Source: Agromyces sp. SYSU T00194
Lineage (GTDB): Bacteria; Actinomycetota; Actinomycetes; Actinomycetales; Microbacteriaceae
Assembly: GCF_040496035.1 (NCBI RefSeq)
Contig: NZ_JBEPJZ010000001.1
Span: 2,232,001-2,296,000 of the forward strand
DNA length: 64,000 nt
Direction of reading: 5' to 3'
The notes beneath the pieces were generated by a model. That model saw only the letters and a list, made by a program, of their open reading frames with translations, did no database searches and had not been told where the DNA came from. The first letter of the stretch is position 1; every line of letters begins with the position of its first letter. Shown here piece by piece: positions 25,124 to 32,043 of the stretch. Position numbers and translations under genes: made by a program.

Positions 25124-25492
25124 ATGGAGATCATCTACTCGTTCGACCCCGCGCTCATCCTGCAGCTGGTCATCGCGACCGTGCTGCCGCTGCTCGTGGG
25201 CCTGGTCACGAAGACCGTCACGCATCCCGGCATCAAGGCCGCGCTGCTCGCCCTCTTCGCGATGGCCACGAGCCTGCTCACCGAGCTGCTCGTGGCCGTG
25301 CAGGCGGGCGTCGCGTACGACCTCGGCACGGGGCTCCTGGGGGCGCTGCCGACGTTCCTGGTCGGTGTGGGCCTGCACTACGGGTTCTGGAAGCCGACGG
25401 GTGCGTCGGCGGCCGCGCAGCGCACGTTCGTGAAGGACGCCGGCACGGTCGGCGACGGGCCGGCCGACATCACTTCGCTCCCGGAGGGGTAG
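25124..25492 (+). CDS. Probable holin (122 aa)
   Basis: The ATG at 25124 starts a 122-residue protein with three predicted membrane segments (about 10-32, 37-60 and 67-89) and a polar C-terminal tail of 33 residues. This matches class I holins, which form holes in the membrane so that the endolysin can reach the wall. It lies two genes after the M23 peptidase. The four-helix protein at 24417 is the other candidate, so the call is moderate. Confidence 0.65.
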   Translation: MEIIYSFDPALILQLVIATVLPLLVGLVTKTVTHPGIKAALLALFAMATSLLTELLVAVQAGVAYDLGTGLLGALPTFLVGVGLHYGFWKPTGASAAAQRTFVKDAGTVGDGPADITSLPEG

Positions 25493-25494
25493 CC

Positions 25495-25632
25495 GTGCCG
25501 GCCGCGACGGAGCTCACCTGGTGGCAGGTGCGGGTCGCGTTCGGTGTCATCCGGTGGGCGCTGCGGATTCTGTCCGTGGCGCCCGCCGTCGTTCTCGCGT
25601 TCCTGGTGGGGCGCGCCTGGCGGAAGGGGTAG
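25495..25632 (+). CDS. Small membrane protein (45 aa)
   Basis: The GTG at 25495 follows CGGAGGGG and gives a 45-residue product with one clear membrane segment (about 19-39, LRILSVAPAVVLAFLVGRAW) and a basic end. It is too short to be found by usual length limits but has a good ribosome site, correct spacing and typical codon use. A role as a small lysis accessory protein is an inference from position. Confidence 0.5.
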   Translation: MPAATELTWWQVRVAFGVIRWALRILSVAPAVVLAFLVGRAWRKG

Positions 25633-25635
25633 GCC

Positions 25636-26448
25636 ATGCCGATCAGCTATGTGCAGCCGACGGTCGTTGCCGGTACGGACCACAAGACCGATGCGGGCGG
25701 GTCGACCAAGCTTTCGAAGGCGTTCGTCGACGCGTTCCTGACCGCGATCAAGGCGGCGTGCGACGGCGTCGACACGAACGAGGCGGCGATCGCGCTGCTC
25801 GCGCCGCTGGCGTCGCCGGCGTTCACGGGGAACCCGACTGCGCCGACCCCGTCGGCGAGCGACAACGACACGTCGATCGCGACGACCGCGTTCGTGCAGG
25901 CGGCGCTCGCGGCGCTGGTGGACTCGTCGCCGGCGGCGCTCGACACGCTGAACGAGCTCGCGGCCGCGCTGGGCGATGACCCGGCGTTCGCGACGACGGT
26001 CACGAACGCGCTCGCGCTGAAGGCTCCGCTCGCGTCTCCGGCGCTGACGGGGACTCCGACGGCGCCGACGCAGTCGTCCGGGACGGACTCGACGGCGATC
26101 GCGAGCACGGCGTTCGTGCAGGCGACTCGAGGCGAGTACGTCGGGGTGAACGCGCAGACGGGCACGACGTACACGCCGGTGCTGTCGGATCGGGGGAAGC
26201 TCGTCACGCTGTCGAACGCGGGGGCGATCACGGTCACGTTGCCGCAGGACTCGTCGCTGGCGTTCCCGGTGGGTGGGCGGATCGACTTCGCGGTGCTCGA
26301 CACGGGCATGGCGACGTTCTCGGCCGGGACGGGGGCGACGGTGAACGGCACCCCGTCGGCAGTGACGCGCGCGCAGTACTCGGCGGTGACGGCGATCAAG
26401 ATCGCGGCGAACACCTGGCTGATCGTCGGCGATCTGGAGACGCCGTGA
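25636..26448 (+). CDS. Tail fibre protein with internal repeats (270 aa)
   Basis: The ATG at 25636 begins a 270-residue protein with two copies of a fibre repeat starting at residues 56 and 130: APLASPAFTGNPTAPTP and APLASPALTGTPTAPTQ, each ending in a (S/T)TAFVQA motif. Between them is LDTLNELAAALGDDPAFAT, the other classic segment of lambda Stf-like and T4-type fibres. The C-terminal 100 residues are a beta-rich domain (GAITVTLPQD, FPVGGRIDFAVLDTG). The repeats form a trimeric shaft and the end binds the host. The repeat period is 74 residues. Confidence 0.85.
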   Translation: MPISYVQPTVVAGTDHKTDAGGSTKLSKAFVDAFLTAIKAACDGVDTNEAAIALLAPLASPAFTGNPTAPTPSASDNDTSIATTAFVQAALAALVDSSPAALDTLNELAAALGDDPAFATTVTNALALKAPLASPALTGTPTAPTQSSGTDSTAIASTAFVQATRGEYVGVNAQTGTTYTPVLSDRGKLVTLSNAGAITVTLPQDSSLAFPVGGRIDFAVLDTGMATFSAGTGATVNGTPSAVTRAQYSAVTAIKIAANTWLIVGDLETP

Positions 26449-27164
26449 TCCCCGCGGGCATCGTCGCGTCGGGGTTCGTGCTGCCGGCGACGGGCGGCGG
26501 GAGTGACTACTACAACGAGGTGATGGCGGACTCGCCGTTCGCGTACTTCCCGCTCGACGACTCCGGTTCTCCGGCGGTTGACGCGACCGGCGACAACACC
26601 GCCGTGAGTGGTGGGAGCTGGCCGACGTTCGGGCAGGCCGATCTCGGCGACAGCGGCGCGTCGGCGGACTTCGACGGCTCCACCGACGGGTTCTACTTCA
26701 ACGCCGGCGAGGACATCGGCGGCACGTCGGGCGAGATCACCGTCGAGGCGCTCATCTACCCGCATTCGATCTCGGGCACGCACTGCTTCGTCTCGCACGA
26801 CCTCGATACGGGCCGGTTCTGGCAGTTCCGCACGAACGGCAACGACGCGCAGGTCGTGCAGATCGGCGGGTCGAACTACGGGGGTGGGACGCTCGCGACG
26901 AACACGGTCGCACACGTCGCGTTCACCGCGGTGGAGAGCGGAACGGTGCGCGTGTACGTCAACGGCTCGGAGGTCACGAACGGCGCCGAGAACGGCGACA
27001 TCTTCCTCGCGGGCAACGAGTCGGACGACTACCGGTACTTCATCGGCCGGTCGAACTACTCGTCGTCGTTCTTCGACGGGCTCATGGCCGGCGTCGCGCT
27101 CTACGACTCGGCGCTGTCCGTCTCGCGGATCCTTGCCCATGCCGAAGCTGCGGGGGTTGCCTGA
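26445..27164 (+). CDS. LamG/concanavalin-like tail protein (239 aa)
   Basis: The GTG at 26445 overlaps the previous stop. The 239-residue product matches the LamG-like jelly-roll pattern: YFPLDDSGSPAVDATGDN near the start, then SADFDGSTDGFYF, EITVEALIYP, GTVRVYVNGSEV and MAGVALYDSALSVSRI. This fold usually binds carbohydrates, and in phages it occurs in receptor-binding or adhesion proteins. It lies between the fibre and a protein with two binding repeats, so the three may form one adhesion device. The A of its stop is the A of the next ATG. Confidence 0.8.
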   Translation: MIPAGIVASGFVLPATGGGSDYYNEVMADSPFAYFPLDDSGSPAVDATGDNTAVSGGSWPTFGQADLGDSGASADFDGSTDGFYFNAGEDIGGTSGEITVEALIYPHSISGTHCFVSHDLDTGRFWQFRTNGNDAQVVQIGGSNYGGGTLATNTVAHVAFTAVESGTVRVYVNGSEVTNGAENGDIFLAGNESDDYRYFIGRSNYSSSFFDGLMAGVALYDSALSVSRILAHAEAAGVA

Positions 27165-27841
27165 TGTCGTACGTTCATCTGACCGATGGTGTGCCGGACG
27201 AGTTCGGGTCGCCGCCGCGGCTGTCGCTCGTCGACGGTGGATGGCTCGACCTCCGCACCCTGGACCCGGCGAAGCTCGCGGCCGCGGGCTGGTATCCGCT
27301 CGTGCGGACGCCGCGTCCGGACGACACGGCGACGACGACCTGGGATCGCGGGCACGAGTTCGACGGTTCGCAGGTCACCGTGACGTGGACCGAGGTGCCG
27401 AAGACGCAGGAGCAGCTCGACGACGAGGCGAACCGTGCCACGCTCGACGCGGCACGCCTCGAGTTGGACCGGGCGCTCGCGCTCACCGCTCCGGACGAGC
27501 TCGCCGCGCTGCAGGCGGCGCAGTTCGCCACCGAGGGCATCACGGACGGTTCTCCCTGGCGTCAGCCGGCTGGGGTGCACGACGCGTACCCGCTCGATGC
27601 GATCGTGACGCACGCGGGCACCGAGTGGATGTCGCTCGTCGCGGCAAACACCTGGGAGCCTGGCGTGTCGGGGTGGCGTGAGAGCGTCGAGGCCCCGGAA
27701 TGGGTTCAGCCCACCGGTGAGCACGACGCGTACAACACGGGAGACCGGGTGACGTTCAACGGTGCTGTGTACGAATCGACCAGGGACGGCAACGTGTGGT
27801 CGCCGGACGTGCTTCCGTCAGGTTGGACGCTGATCCCCTGA
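27164..27841 (+). CDS. Tail protein with two carbohydrate-binding-like repeats (225 aa)
   Basis: The ATG at 27164 overlaps the previous stop. Residues 1-75 are a beta-containing domain and 80-125 a helical, possibly coiled-coil segment. Two similar modules follow, at about 131-172 (WRQPAGVHDAYPLDAIV) and 180-222 (WVQPTGEHDAYNTGDRVTF). Each has the W...HDAY...G..V.....W pattern of CBM5/12-type chitin- or glycan-binding modules. They may bind wall glycans of the host. This is the last late gene; a strong terminator follows 13 bases later. Confidence 0.75.
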   Translation: MSYVHLTDGVPDEFGSPPRLSLVDGGWLDLRTLDPAKLAAAGWYPLVRTPRPDDTATTTWDRGHEFDGSQVTVTWTEVPKTQEQLDDEANRATLDAARLELDRALALTAPDELAALQAAQFATEGITDGSPWRQPAGVHDAYPLDAIVTHAGTEWMSLVAANTWEPGVSGWRESVEAPEWVQPTGEHDAYNTGDRVTFNGAVYESTRDGNVWSPDVLPSGWTLIP

Positions 27842-27854
27842 GCTGGCCGCTGAT

Positions 27855-27888
27855 GTGCCCCCTCTCACCTTCGGGTGGGAGGGGGCAC
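27855..27888 (+). terminator. Terminator of the late operon
   Basis: GTGCCCCCTCTCACC pairs with GGTGGGAGGGGGCAC across a four-base loop, a 15-pair stem with one G-T wobble. It is followed by GTTCGTCGTTTC, a loose T-rich tract. It lies directly after the last tail gene and should separate the late operon from the acyltransferase gene. Confidence 0.8.
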
Positions 27889-27924
27889 GTTCGTCGTTTC
27901 AGGGCATCCCCGCATGCACCGGAC

Positions 27925-27983
27925 GCCGAGGGCCGCTATCGTAGGACGACCCTCGGAAGGTGCGCCAACACCAGCCGAGGGCC
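27925..27983 (+). promoter_or_regulatory. Leader with alternative hairpins before the acyltransferase
   Basis: The 10-mer GCCGAGGGCC occurs at 27925-27934 and again at 27974-27983. CCCTCGG at 27950-27956 lies between and can pair with the CCGAGGG core of either copy, so two mutually exclusive hairpins are possible. A possible -10 box TATCGT lies between the first two elements. The ribosome site GGAGGG at 28011-28016 and the ATG at 28022 follow. The layout resembles an attenuator or a protein-binding leader; a double operator is an alternative. Confidence 0.4.
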
Positions 27984-28021
27984 TAACCCACCGTCAAGGT
28001 CTAGTTGATCGGAGGGCTGCC

Positions 28022-30079
28022 ATGCAGTCTAGGACCGCCGTTCCCCTCATGAATTCACTTCGCCCGCGCCGACGCCTGCGAGCAGACATTCAGGCGCTGC
28101 GCGCACTGGCGGTCCTCGCCGTGCTCGCCTACCACCTGTGGCCGCACGCGCTGACGGGCGGGTACGTCGGCGTGGACGTGTTCTTCGTGATCTCCGGGTT
28201 CCTGATCACGTCGCACCTGGTACGCGAGCTCGAGCAGACCGGCACGATCCGCGTCGGCCAGTTCTGGGCCCGCCGGGCGAAGCGCCTTCTACCGGCGGCA
28301 CTCATCGTGCTGCTCGCGATCGCCGCCGCGACGATCATCCTCGTCCCCGCCACGCGGTGGGTGCAGTACCTCACCGAGGTCGGCGCCGCATCGGTATACG
28401 TCCAGAACTGGCTCCTCGCCGCGCAGTCCGTCGACTACCTTGCGGGCGCCGCCGACCCGTCACCCGTCCAGCACTTCTGGACGCTGTCGGTCGAGGAGCA
28501 GTTCTACCTCGTCGTCCCCCTGCTCCTCCTCGCGGCCGCCGCGCTCAGCCGGCGCCGCGGCGCGCTCGTCGCGCTCGCCGCGCTGACGGTCGCATCGTTC
28601 GCGTACGGCGTCTGGTTCACCGACTGGTCGACGGCGGCGTACTTCTCGACGCTCACGAGGGCGTGGGAGTTCGGCATCGGCGCGCTCGTCGCGTTCCTGC
28701 CCGCCGTCACCCGCGGCCGTAACGCGATCGCGCTCGCCGGCGTCGCGGCGATCGCGCTCGCCGCGGTGCTCTACACCGGCCAGACGCCGTTCCCGGGCAC
28801 CGCGGCGCTGCTGCCCGTGGTGGGCACGGCCGTGGCGATCTGGGCCGGCCAGCGTTCGATCCTGACCGGTGTCGGCGAGCTGCGCCCGGTCGCGATGGTC
28901 GGCCGGATCTCCTACTCGCTGTACCTATGGCACTGGCCGCTCATCGTGCTCGTCCCGTTCGTCTCGGGGGCACCGCTGACGCTCCCGCAGAAGCTCGGTA
29001 TCATCGTGGCATCCCTCGGTCTCGCGTGGCTGTCGACGACGCTCGTGGAGGACCCGATACGGAACCACCGGCGCCTCCTCGGCCAGCGGCGGCCGCGCAC
29101 GGTCGCGGCGTGGGCCGCCGGCGGCATGGCGCTCGTGCTGTCGGTGAGTGTCTCGGCGTGCACCGTGCAGGCGCAGGAGATCGAGGAGACGATCGCGGCC
29201 GCGCCGGCAACGATGCCACCGGTCGACCTCGACTCGGCGGAGTGCGTCGGCGCGCAGACCATGGACGCCGACCTCGACTGCACGCTCCCGGAGCGCGACG
29301 GGTTCGTGACGTCGCTCGCCGCCGTCGCGGAGGACGACCCGAACCGCGACGAGTGCTGGTCGGGCCGCGGCGTCGCGGACTTCGATCTCTGCACCCTCGG
29401 CGCCGCCGAGGAGTACTCGAAGCACCTGCTGGTGATCGGCGACTCGCACTCGTCGGTGTTCCTCGACGTGTGGGACGACCTCGGCACGCTGAACGGATGG
29501 CGGGTCGACCTCGCAGGGCATGCCGGCTGCTACCTCACCACCGCGACCCTGAACGCTCCGGACGCGGAGGCGCGGCAGGGGTGCGACGGCTGGCGCGCGG
29601 CCGCGCTCGAGCACGTCGCGGCCGCCGACGTCGACGCGATCATCGTCACCCGGTCGATCCCCGCGACGCTCGCGATCCCCGTCGGCGGGGAGTCGGGGTC
29701 GGACGCACAGATCCGTGGGCTCGTCGAGGCGTGGGCGGTGCGGGATCCGTCGATCCCGCTGCTCGCGATCGTCGACAACCCGGTGATGCCGGCGGCGACG
29801 TTCGCGTGCCTCGAGACGCACGGTCCCGACGACGCCGCGGCGTGCGACCAGCCACGCGACGACGTGCTGCGGCACGACCTCCAGCGCGACGCCGTCGAGC
29901 AGACCGAGAACGCCCACTTGGTCGATCTGACGGGGTTCTACTGCACCGAGATCACGTGCCCCGCGGTGATCGGCGACGTCGTCGTCTACAGGCCCGACGG
30001 CAACCACGTCACCGGGACCTACGCGGCCACGCTCGCGCCCTACCTCGAGCGGAGCGTCGTCGAGCTCACCGGCGACTGA
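28022..30079 (+). CDS. Membrane acyltransferase (OafA/YrhL type) with SGNH domain
   Basis: The ATG at 28022 follows GGAGGG by five bases. The 685-residue protein has an acyltransferase-3 domain in its first 390 residues: the start DIQALRALAVLAVLAYHLWP with the catalytic His-containing segment, GGYVGVDVFFVISGFLI, and about ten membrane spans. An extracytoplasmic SGNH-hydrolase-like domain follows (about 430-685), with GDSHSS as block I and PDGNHVT as the Asp-His block. Such enzymes move acetyl or other acyl groups onto cell-surface sugars. As a prophage gene outside the late operon, it likely changes the host surface. Alternative start: ATG at 28049. Confidence 0.88.
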   Translation: MQSRTAVPLMNSLRPRRRLRADIQALRALAVLAVLAYHLWPHALTGGYVGVDVFFVISGFLITSHLVRELEQTGTIRVGQFWARRAKRLLPAALIVLLAIAAATIILVPATRWVQYLTEVGAASVYVQNWLLAAQSVDYLAGAADPSPVQHFWTLSVEEQFYLVVPLLLLAAAALSRRRGALVALAALTVASFAYGVWFTDWSTAAYFSTLTRAWEFGIGALVAFLPAVTRGRNAIALAGVAAIALAAVLYTGQTPFPGTAALLPVVGTAVAIWAGQRSILTGVGELRPVAMVGRISYSLYLWHWPLIVLVPFVSGAPLTLPQKLGIIVASLGLAWLSTTLVEDPIRNHRRLLGQRRPRTVAAWAAGGMALVLSVSVSACTVQAQEIEETIAAAPATMPPVDLDSAECVGAQTMDADLDCTLPERDGFVTSLAAVAEDDPNRDECWSGRGVADFDLCTLGAAEEYSKHLLVIGDSHSSVFLDVWDDLGTLNGWRVDLAGHAGCYLTTATLNAPDAEARQGCDGWRAAALEHVAAADVDAIIVTRSIPATLAIPVGGESGSDAQIRGLVEAWAVRDPSIPLLAIVDNPVMPAATFACLETHGPDDAAACDQPRDDVLRHDLQRDAVEQTENAHLVDLTGFYCTEITCPAVIGDVVVYRPDGNHVTGTYAATLAPYLERSVVELTGD

Positions 30080-30091
30080 CCGGCACGCGAC

Positions 30092-30129
30092 GAGCGCCCT
30101 CCCGCCCTTGAGTGGGCGGGAGGGCGCTC
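30092..30129. terminator. Bidirectional terminator
   Basis: GAGCGCCCTCCCGCCC at 30092-30107 pairs perfectly with GGGCGGGAGGGCGCTC at 30114-30129 around TTGAGT, a 16-pair stem. It lies between the convergent ends of the acyltransferase and the leftward HTH gene, so it can stop both transcripts. Confidence 0.8.
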
Positions 30130-30149
30130 TTGGCGTTGCAGGAGGGGGG

Positions 30150-30611
30150 CTAGGTGTCGCTGTCGTCGGCCGGTGCGGCTTCCAGGGTGGCGATCTCGTG
30201 CTCGGCGATCGCCCATGCCTTCTCGCCGACGCGCTGCGCGGTCGAGAACCCGCCGGCGGCGATCCGCTTGAGGACCGCCTGCCGGGAGAGCCCGAGCCGC
30301 TCCGCGACCTCCGAGACGGAGAGCAGCGCGGGGACGGTCACGAAGCCCTGTCGGGCGTCGAACTCGGCTTCGGTCATGACCTCGGCCCGGATCGCGGTGG
30401 CGCCGGTCGCGGACTCGACGATGGCGATCGCCGCGGCGGTCGCCTGGCGCAGGTTCTCCGCGGGGATGTGGAGCTGCGCGTCGACGTAGCCGCGGGGCGA
30501 CATGCCGACGGCGGCGTGGAACTCCTCGAGGGCGTCGTGGATGGCCACGAGCGCATCCGTGGTGGCGCGCCGGCGGTTGACCTCGATGTGTGCGCTGTAC
30601 GTGGTGCTCAT
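30150..30611 (-). CDS. HTH protein, probable antitoxin partner of the HicA-like toxin
   Basis: The ATG at 30609-30611 follows AGAGGAG. The 153-residue product has an N-terminal mixed alpha/beta part (residues 1-90) and a C-terminal helix-turn-helix at about 96-122 reading LLSVSEVAERLGLSRQAVLK. It is encoded after the HicA-like gene on the same strand, the usual order of hicA then hicB, in which HicB neutralises the toxin and represses the operon. The N-terminal part is only distantly like HicB, so an unrelated regulator or phage immunity factor is possible. A perfect hairpin separates it from the toxin gene. Confidence 0.6.
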   Translation of the reverse strand: MSTTYSAHIEVNRRRATTDALVAIHDALEEFHAAVGMSPRGYVDAQLHIPAENLRQATAAAIAIVESATGATAIRAEVMTEAEFDARQGFVTVPALLSVSEVAERLGLSRQAVLKRIAAGGFSTAQRVGEKAWAIAEHEIATLEAAPADDSDT

Positions 30612-30641
30612 GATTCTCCTCTGGCATCATGGGAAGGACCC

Positions 30642-30674
30642 GAGCCCGGGGGCGTCAGCTTCGCCCCCGGGCTC
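30642..30674. terminator. Perfect hairpin between toxin-like and HTH genes
   Basis: GAGCCCGGGGGCG at 30642-30654 and CGCCCCCGGGCTC at 30662-30674 form a perfect 13-pair stem with a seven-base loop. In the leftward direction it lies after the toxin-like stop and before the HTH gene, without a T tract, so it could act as an attenuator that sets the ratio of the two proteins. In the rightward direction it is followed by TTTG but has no gene to terminate. Confidence 0.55.
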
Positions 30675-30681
30675 TTTGTGG

Positions 30682-30882
30682 CTACCGGGGCGGCCACTCG
30701 AACCCGGCCCGCCGCGCCTTGGCGATCCCGTTCTTCACGGAACGCCAGTCGCTCGCGGTGCCCGAGAAGGTCACAACCAGCCGCCCGTCGCGGTACACCA
30801 TGACGTGCTGCTTGCTCGTGACCTCGATCTCGAAGCCCTGCTTCTGCAGTGCCTTGATGATCTTCTTCAGGTCCTTGTCCAT
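30682..30882 (-). CDS. HicA-like toxin (66 aa)
   Basis: The ATG at 30880-30882 follows a strong AGAGAGGAGG. The 66-residue product has the HicA outline of a small dsRNA-binding-like fold: KKIIKALQKQGFEIEVTSKQ with the conserved GF turn, HVMVYRDGRLVVTFSG with the His after Ser-Lys-Gln, then a C-terminal Arg-rich helix (SVKNGIAKARRAGFEWP). HicA toxins cut mRNA in translation. The length (usual 55-70) and the downstream HTH gene support the call. It may protect the lysogen or stabilise the prophage. Confidence 0.65.
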   Translation of the reverse strand: MDKDLKKIIKALQKQGFEIEVTSKQHVMVYRDGRLVVTFSGTASDWRSVKNGIAKARRAGFEWPPR

Positions 30883-30894
30883 TTTGCCTTACCT

Positions 30895-30944
30895 CCTCTC
30901 TGCTTGACAACATCAGTCTATCAGAGAGGTTGGCGTATGACAAC
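30895..30944 (-). promoter_or_regulatory. Promoter and operator of the toxin-like operon
   Basis: On the minus strand a TTGTCA (-35, at 30938-30943) and TAGACT (-10, at 30915-30920) are 17 bases apart. TGACAAC (plus strand) occurs at 30905-30911 and 30938-30944, 33 bases or three turns apart. An 8-base inverted repeat, CCTCTCTG at 30895-30902 with CAGAGAGG at 30922-30929, encloses the -10 box. The repeats are good candidates for binding by the HTH partner in autorepression. Confidence 0.6.
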
Positions 30945-30960
30945 TCGATGAGGAATGAAC

Positions 30961-31785
30961 CTAGGCTGCAGACGGCAGCGACAGCCGGCCGATCCCGGCA
31001 ACCTGACGCGCAGCGTCGACCTCGGTGTAGATCGCCGTCGTCGCTGGGGACTCGTGCCGCATGAGCGTCTGCACGACGCGGAGGTCGACGCCCTGGTTCA
31101 GCAACTCGGTCCCGTACCAGTGACGCAGCTGGTGCGCCTTCCCGCGATAGCCGGCCCGCGCCATGGTGTGCATGATCGCCGACGACACCGCCTTGGCCGT
31201 CACGTGTGACGCGCTCGTCTGCTTCGAGTACGCGGGGAACCACCAGCCATCGCGGGGAAAGGTCGCGCCTTCGTCGATGATCTGCGGGTGCGCCGGCAGG
31301 AGTGCGGTCTTCCCGCCCTTCCCGGTCACTGTGAGCGTGTGCGCCGACCAGTCAATGTCGTCGCCGCGGAACTTCGCGATCTCGTGCACCCGCAGGCCGG
31401 CCAGCGCGGCGAGCAGGATCATCATGCGCGTCCGACGCCGGTTCGCGGCCGCCAGGATCTTCTCGAGCTGCACGCCGGGTACCGGCCGCGGGCGGGACTT
31501 CCGCCGGCGCGGCCGTGGAGTCTTCGCGGTCGGATCGTCCGACCGGAGGTCGACTGTCACCATCCAGCCGAAGAACGCCCGGAGGCTCGCATGGTACGTC
31601 GCCCGCGACGTGTCGCCGATCCCGGGCCGCGCGATGAAGCGGATCACGTCCATGCTCGTGATCGTGAGCGGTTCGTTACCCGAAAAGTCGAGAAGGTGGC
31701 GTACAGTCGAGGCGCGCTCAACGATGGTTCGACCCGAAAGGCCCTGCGCCTCTTGCCAGAGTTGCCAGTCATCCAGGATGGCCAT
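30961..31785 (-). CDS. Tyrosine integrase
   Basis: The 274-residue protein has an N-terminal core-binding SAM-like domain (residues 1-85) and a catalytic domain with all expected residues: Arg 132 in AGLRVHE, Lys 156 or 159 in TGKGGK, His 218 and Arg 221 in HQLRH, His 244 in RHESP and the nucleophile Tyr 253 in AIYTEVD. A short arm-binding domain is missing, since the protein starts directly with the core-binding part. The gene lies at the prophage end about 210 bases from attR, and it is read leftward, into the prophage. The ATG follows GGAGGG. Confidence 0.93.
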   Translation of the reverse strand: MAILDDWQLWQEAQGLSGRTIVERASTVRHLLDFSGNEPLTITSMDVIRFIARPGIGDTSRATYHASLRAFFGWMVTVDLRSDDPTAKTPRPRRRKSRPRPVPGVQLEKILAAANRRRTRMMILLAALAGLRVHEIAKFRGDDIDWSAHTLTVTGKGGKTALLPAHPQIIDEGATFPRDGWWFPAYSKQTSASHVTAKAVSSAIMHTMARAGYRGKAHQLRHWYGTELLNQGVDLRVVQTLMRHESPATTAIYTEVDAARQVAGIGRLSLPSAA

Positions 31786-31995
31786 CGCTCTACCCTCCGG
31801 TGGTCTCGGTAAGCCCGACCCTATTTGCGGCGCGCGGACGCCGGACCCCCGTCTTTTGGGGCTAGTCGGTAGGTTGCTCTCTAAAGTCGGGTCAGGGGAC
31901 CCGGGGTCCCGTCACGCGACCTGCCGCGCTCGCCGGAGGTCATCGAGTTCACGCTCGGCGAGGCCCGTCACGGGCCCGAACTGCCGAAGCCGCCC
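31786..31995. other. Integrase-attR spacer (phage attachment-side DNA)
   Basis: This 210-bp stretch has no gene. It contains palindromes that could be bound by recombination proteins or form hairpins: GGGACCC G GGGTCCC at 31896-31910 and GGCCCG TCA CGGGCC at 31962-31976. AGTTC and GAACT at 31946 and 31978 enclose the second. It is the likely place for integrase arm sites or excisionase sites, but no consensus can be read off. Confidence 0.5.
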
Positions 31996-32039
31996 CTTGT
32001 AATGAATAGGTCGTGGGTTCGATTCCCACAGGCGGCTCC
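31996..32039 (+). other. attR: truncated 3' half of tRNA-Thr(TGT)
   Basis: The bases from CTTGTAA (anticodon loop, anticodon TGT at 31998-32000) through the T arm GTGGG TTCGATT CCCAC (32013-32029) to the acceptor strand AGGCGGCT (32030-32037) are the 3' half of a tRNA-Thr. The 5' half is absent: the bases before the anticodon loop do not give ATTCA or a D arm. This is the remnant left when a phage carrying the tRNA 3' end inserts, so the intact gene should be at attL, left of the window. A chance AGCCGCC at 31989-31995 can pair with GGCGGCT. Confidence 0.9.
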
Positions 32040-32043
32040 GCAC

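Larger units (their letters stand above)
1..32039. mobile_element. Siphovirus-type prophage (left end outside window)
   Basis: This region carries a complete late phage gene set in canonical order: HNH nuclease, small and large terminase, portal, protease, capsid, connectors, tail tube, frameshifted tail chaperone, tape measure, minor tail genes, lysis genes and fibres. Early genes lie at its left and a leftward tyrosine integrase at its right end. The right boundary is a truncated tRNA-Thr 3' half at 31996-32039, the expected attR. No left boundary is visible, so the element starts before base 1. All structural genes appear open and full length, so it may be functional, but early replication and excision genes lie outside or are not recognisable. 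Confidence 0.93.

Noticed and set aside
30904..30932. A plus-strand promoter starting with TTGACA at 30904
   Set aside because: No -10 box lies 16-18 bases downstream and no rightward gene follows. The minus-strand pair TTGTCA/TAGACT with a 17-base spacer fits the toxin-like gene.
31960..32040. A complete tRNA-Thr gene
   Set aside because: The anticodon loop and T arm are present, but the D arm and 5' anticodon strand are missing; the 5' flanking bases do not fold as a tRNA.
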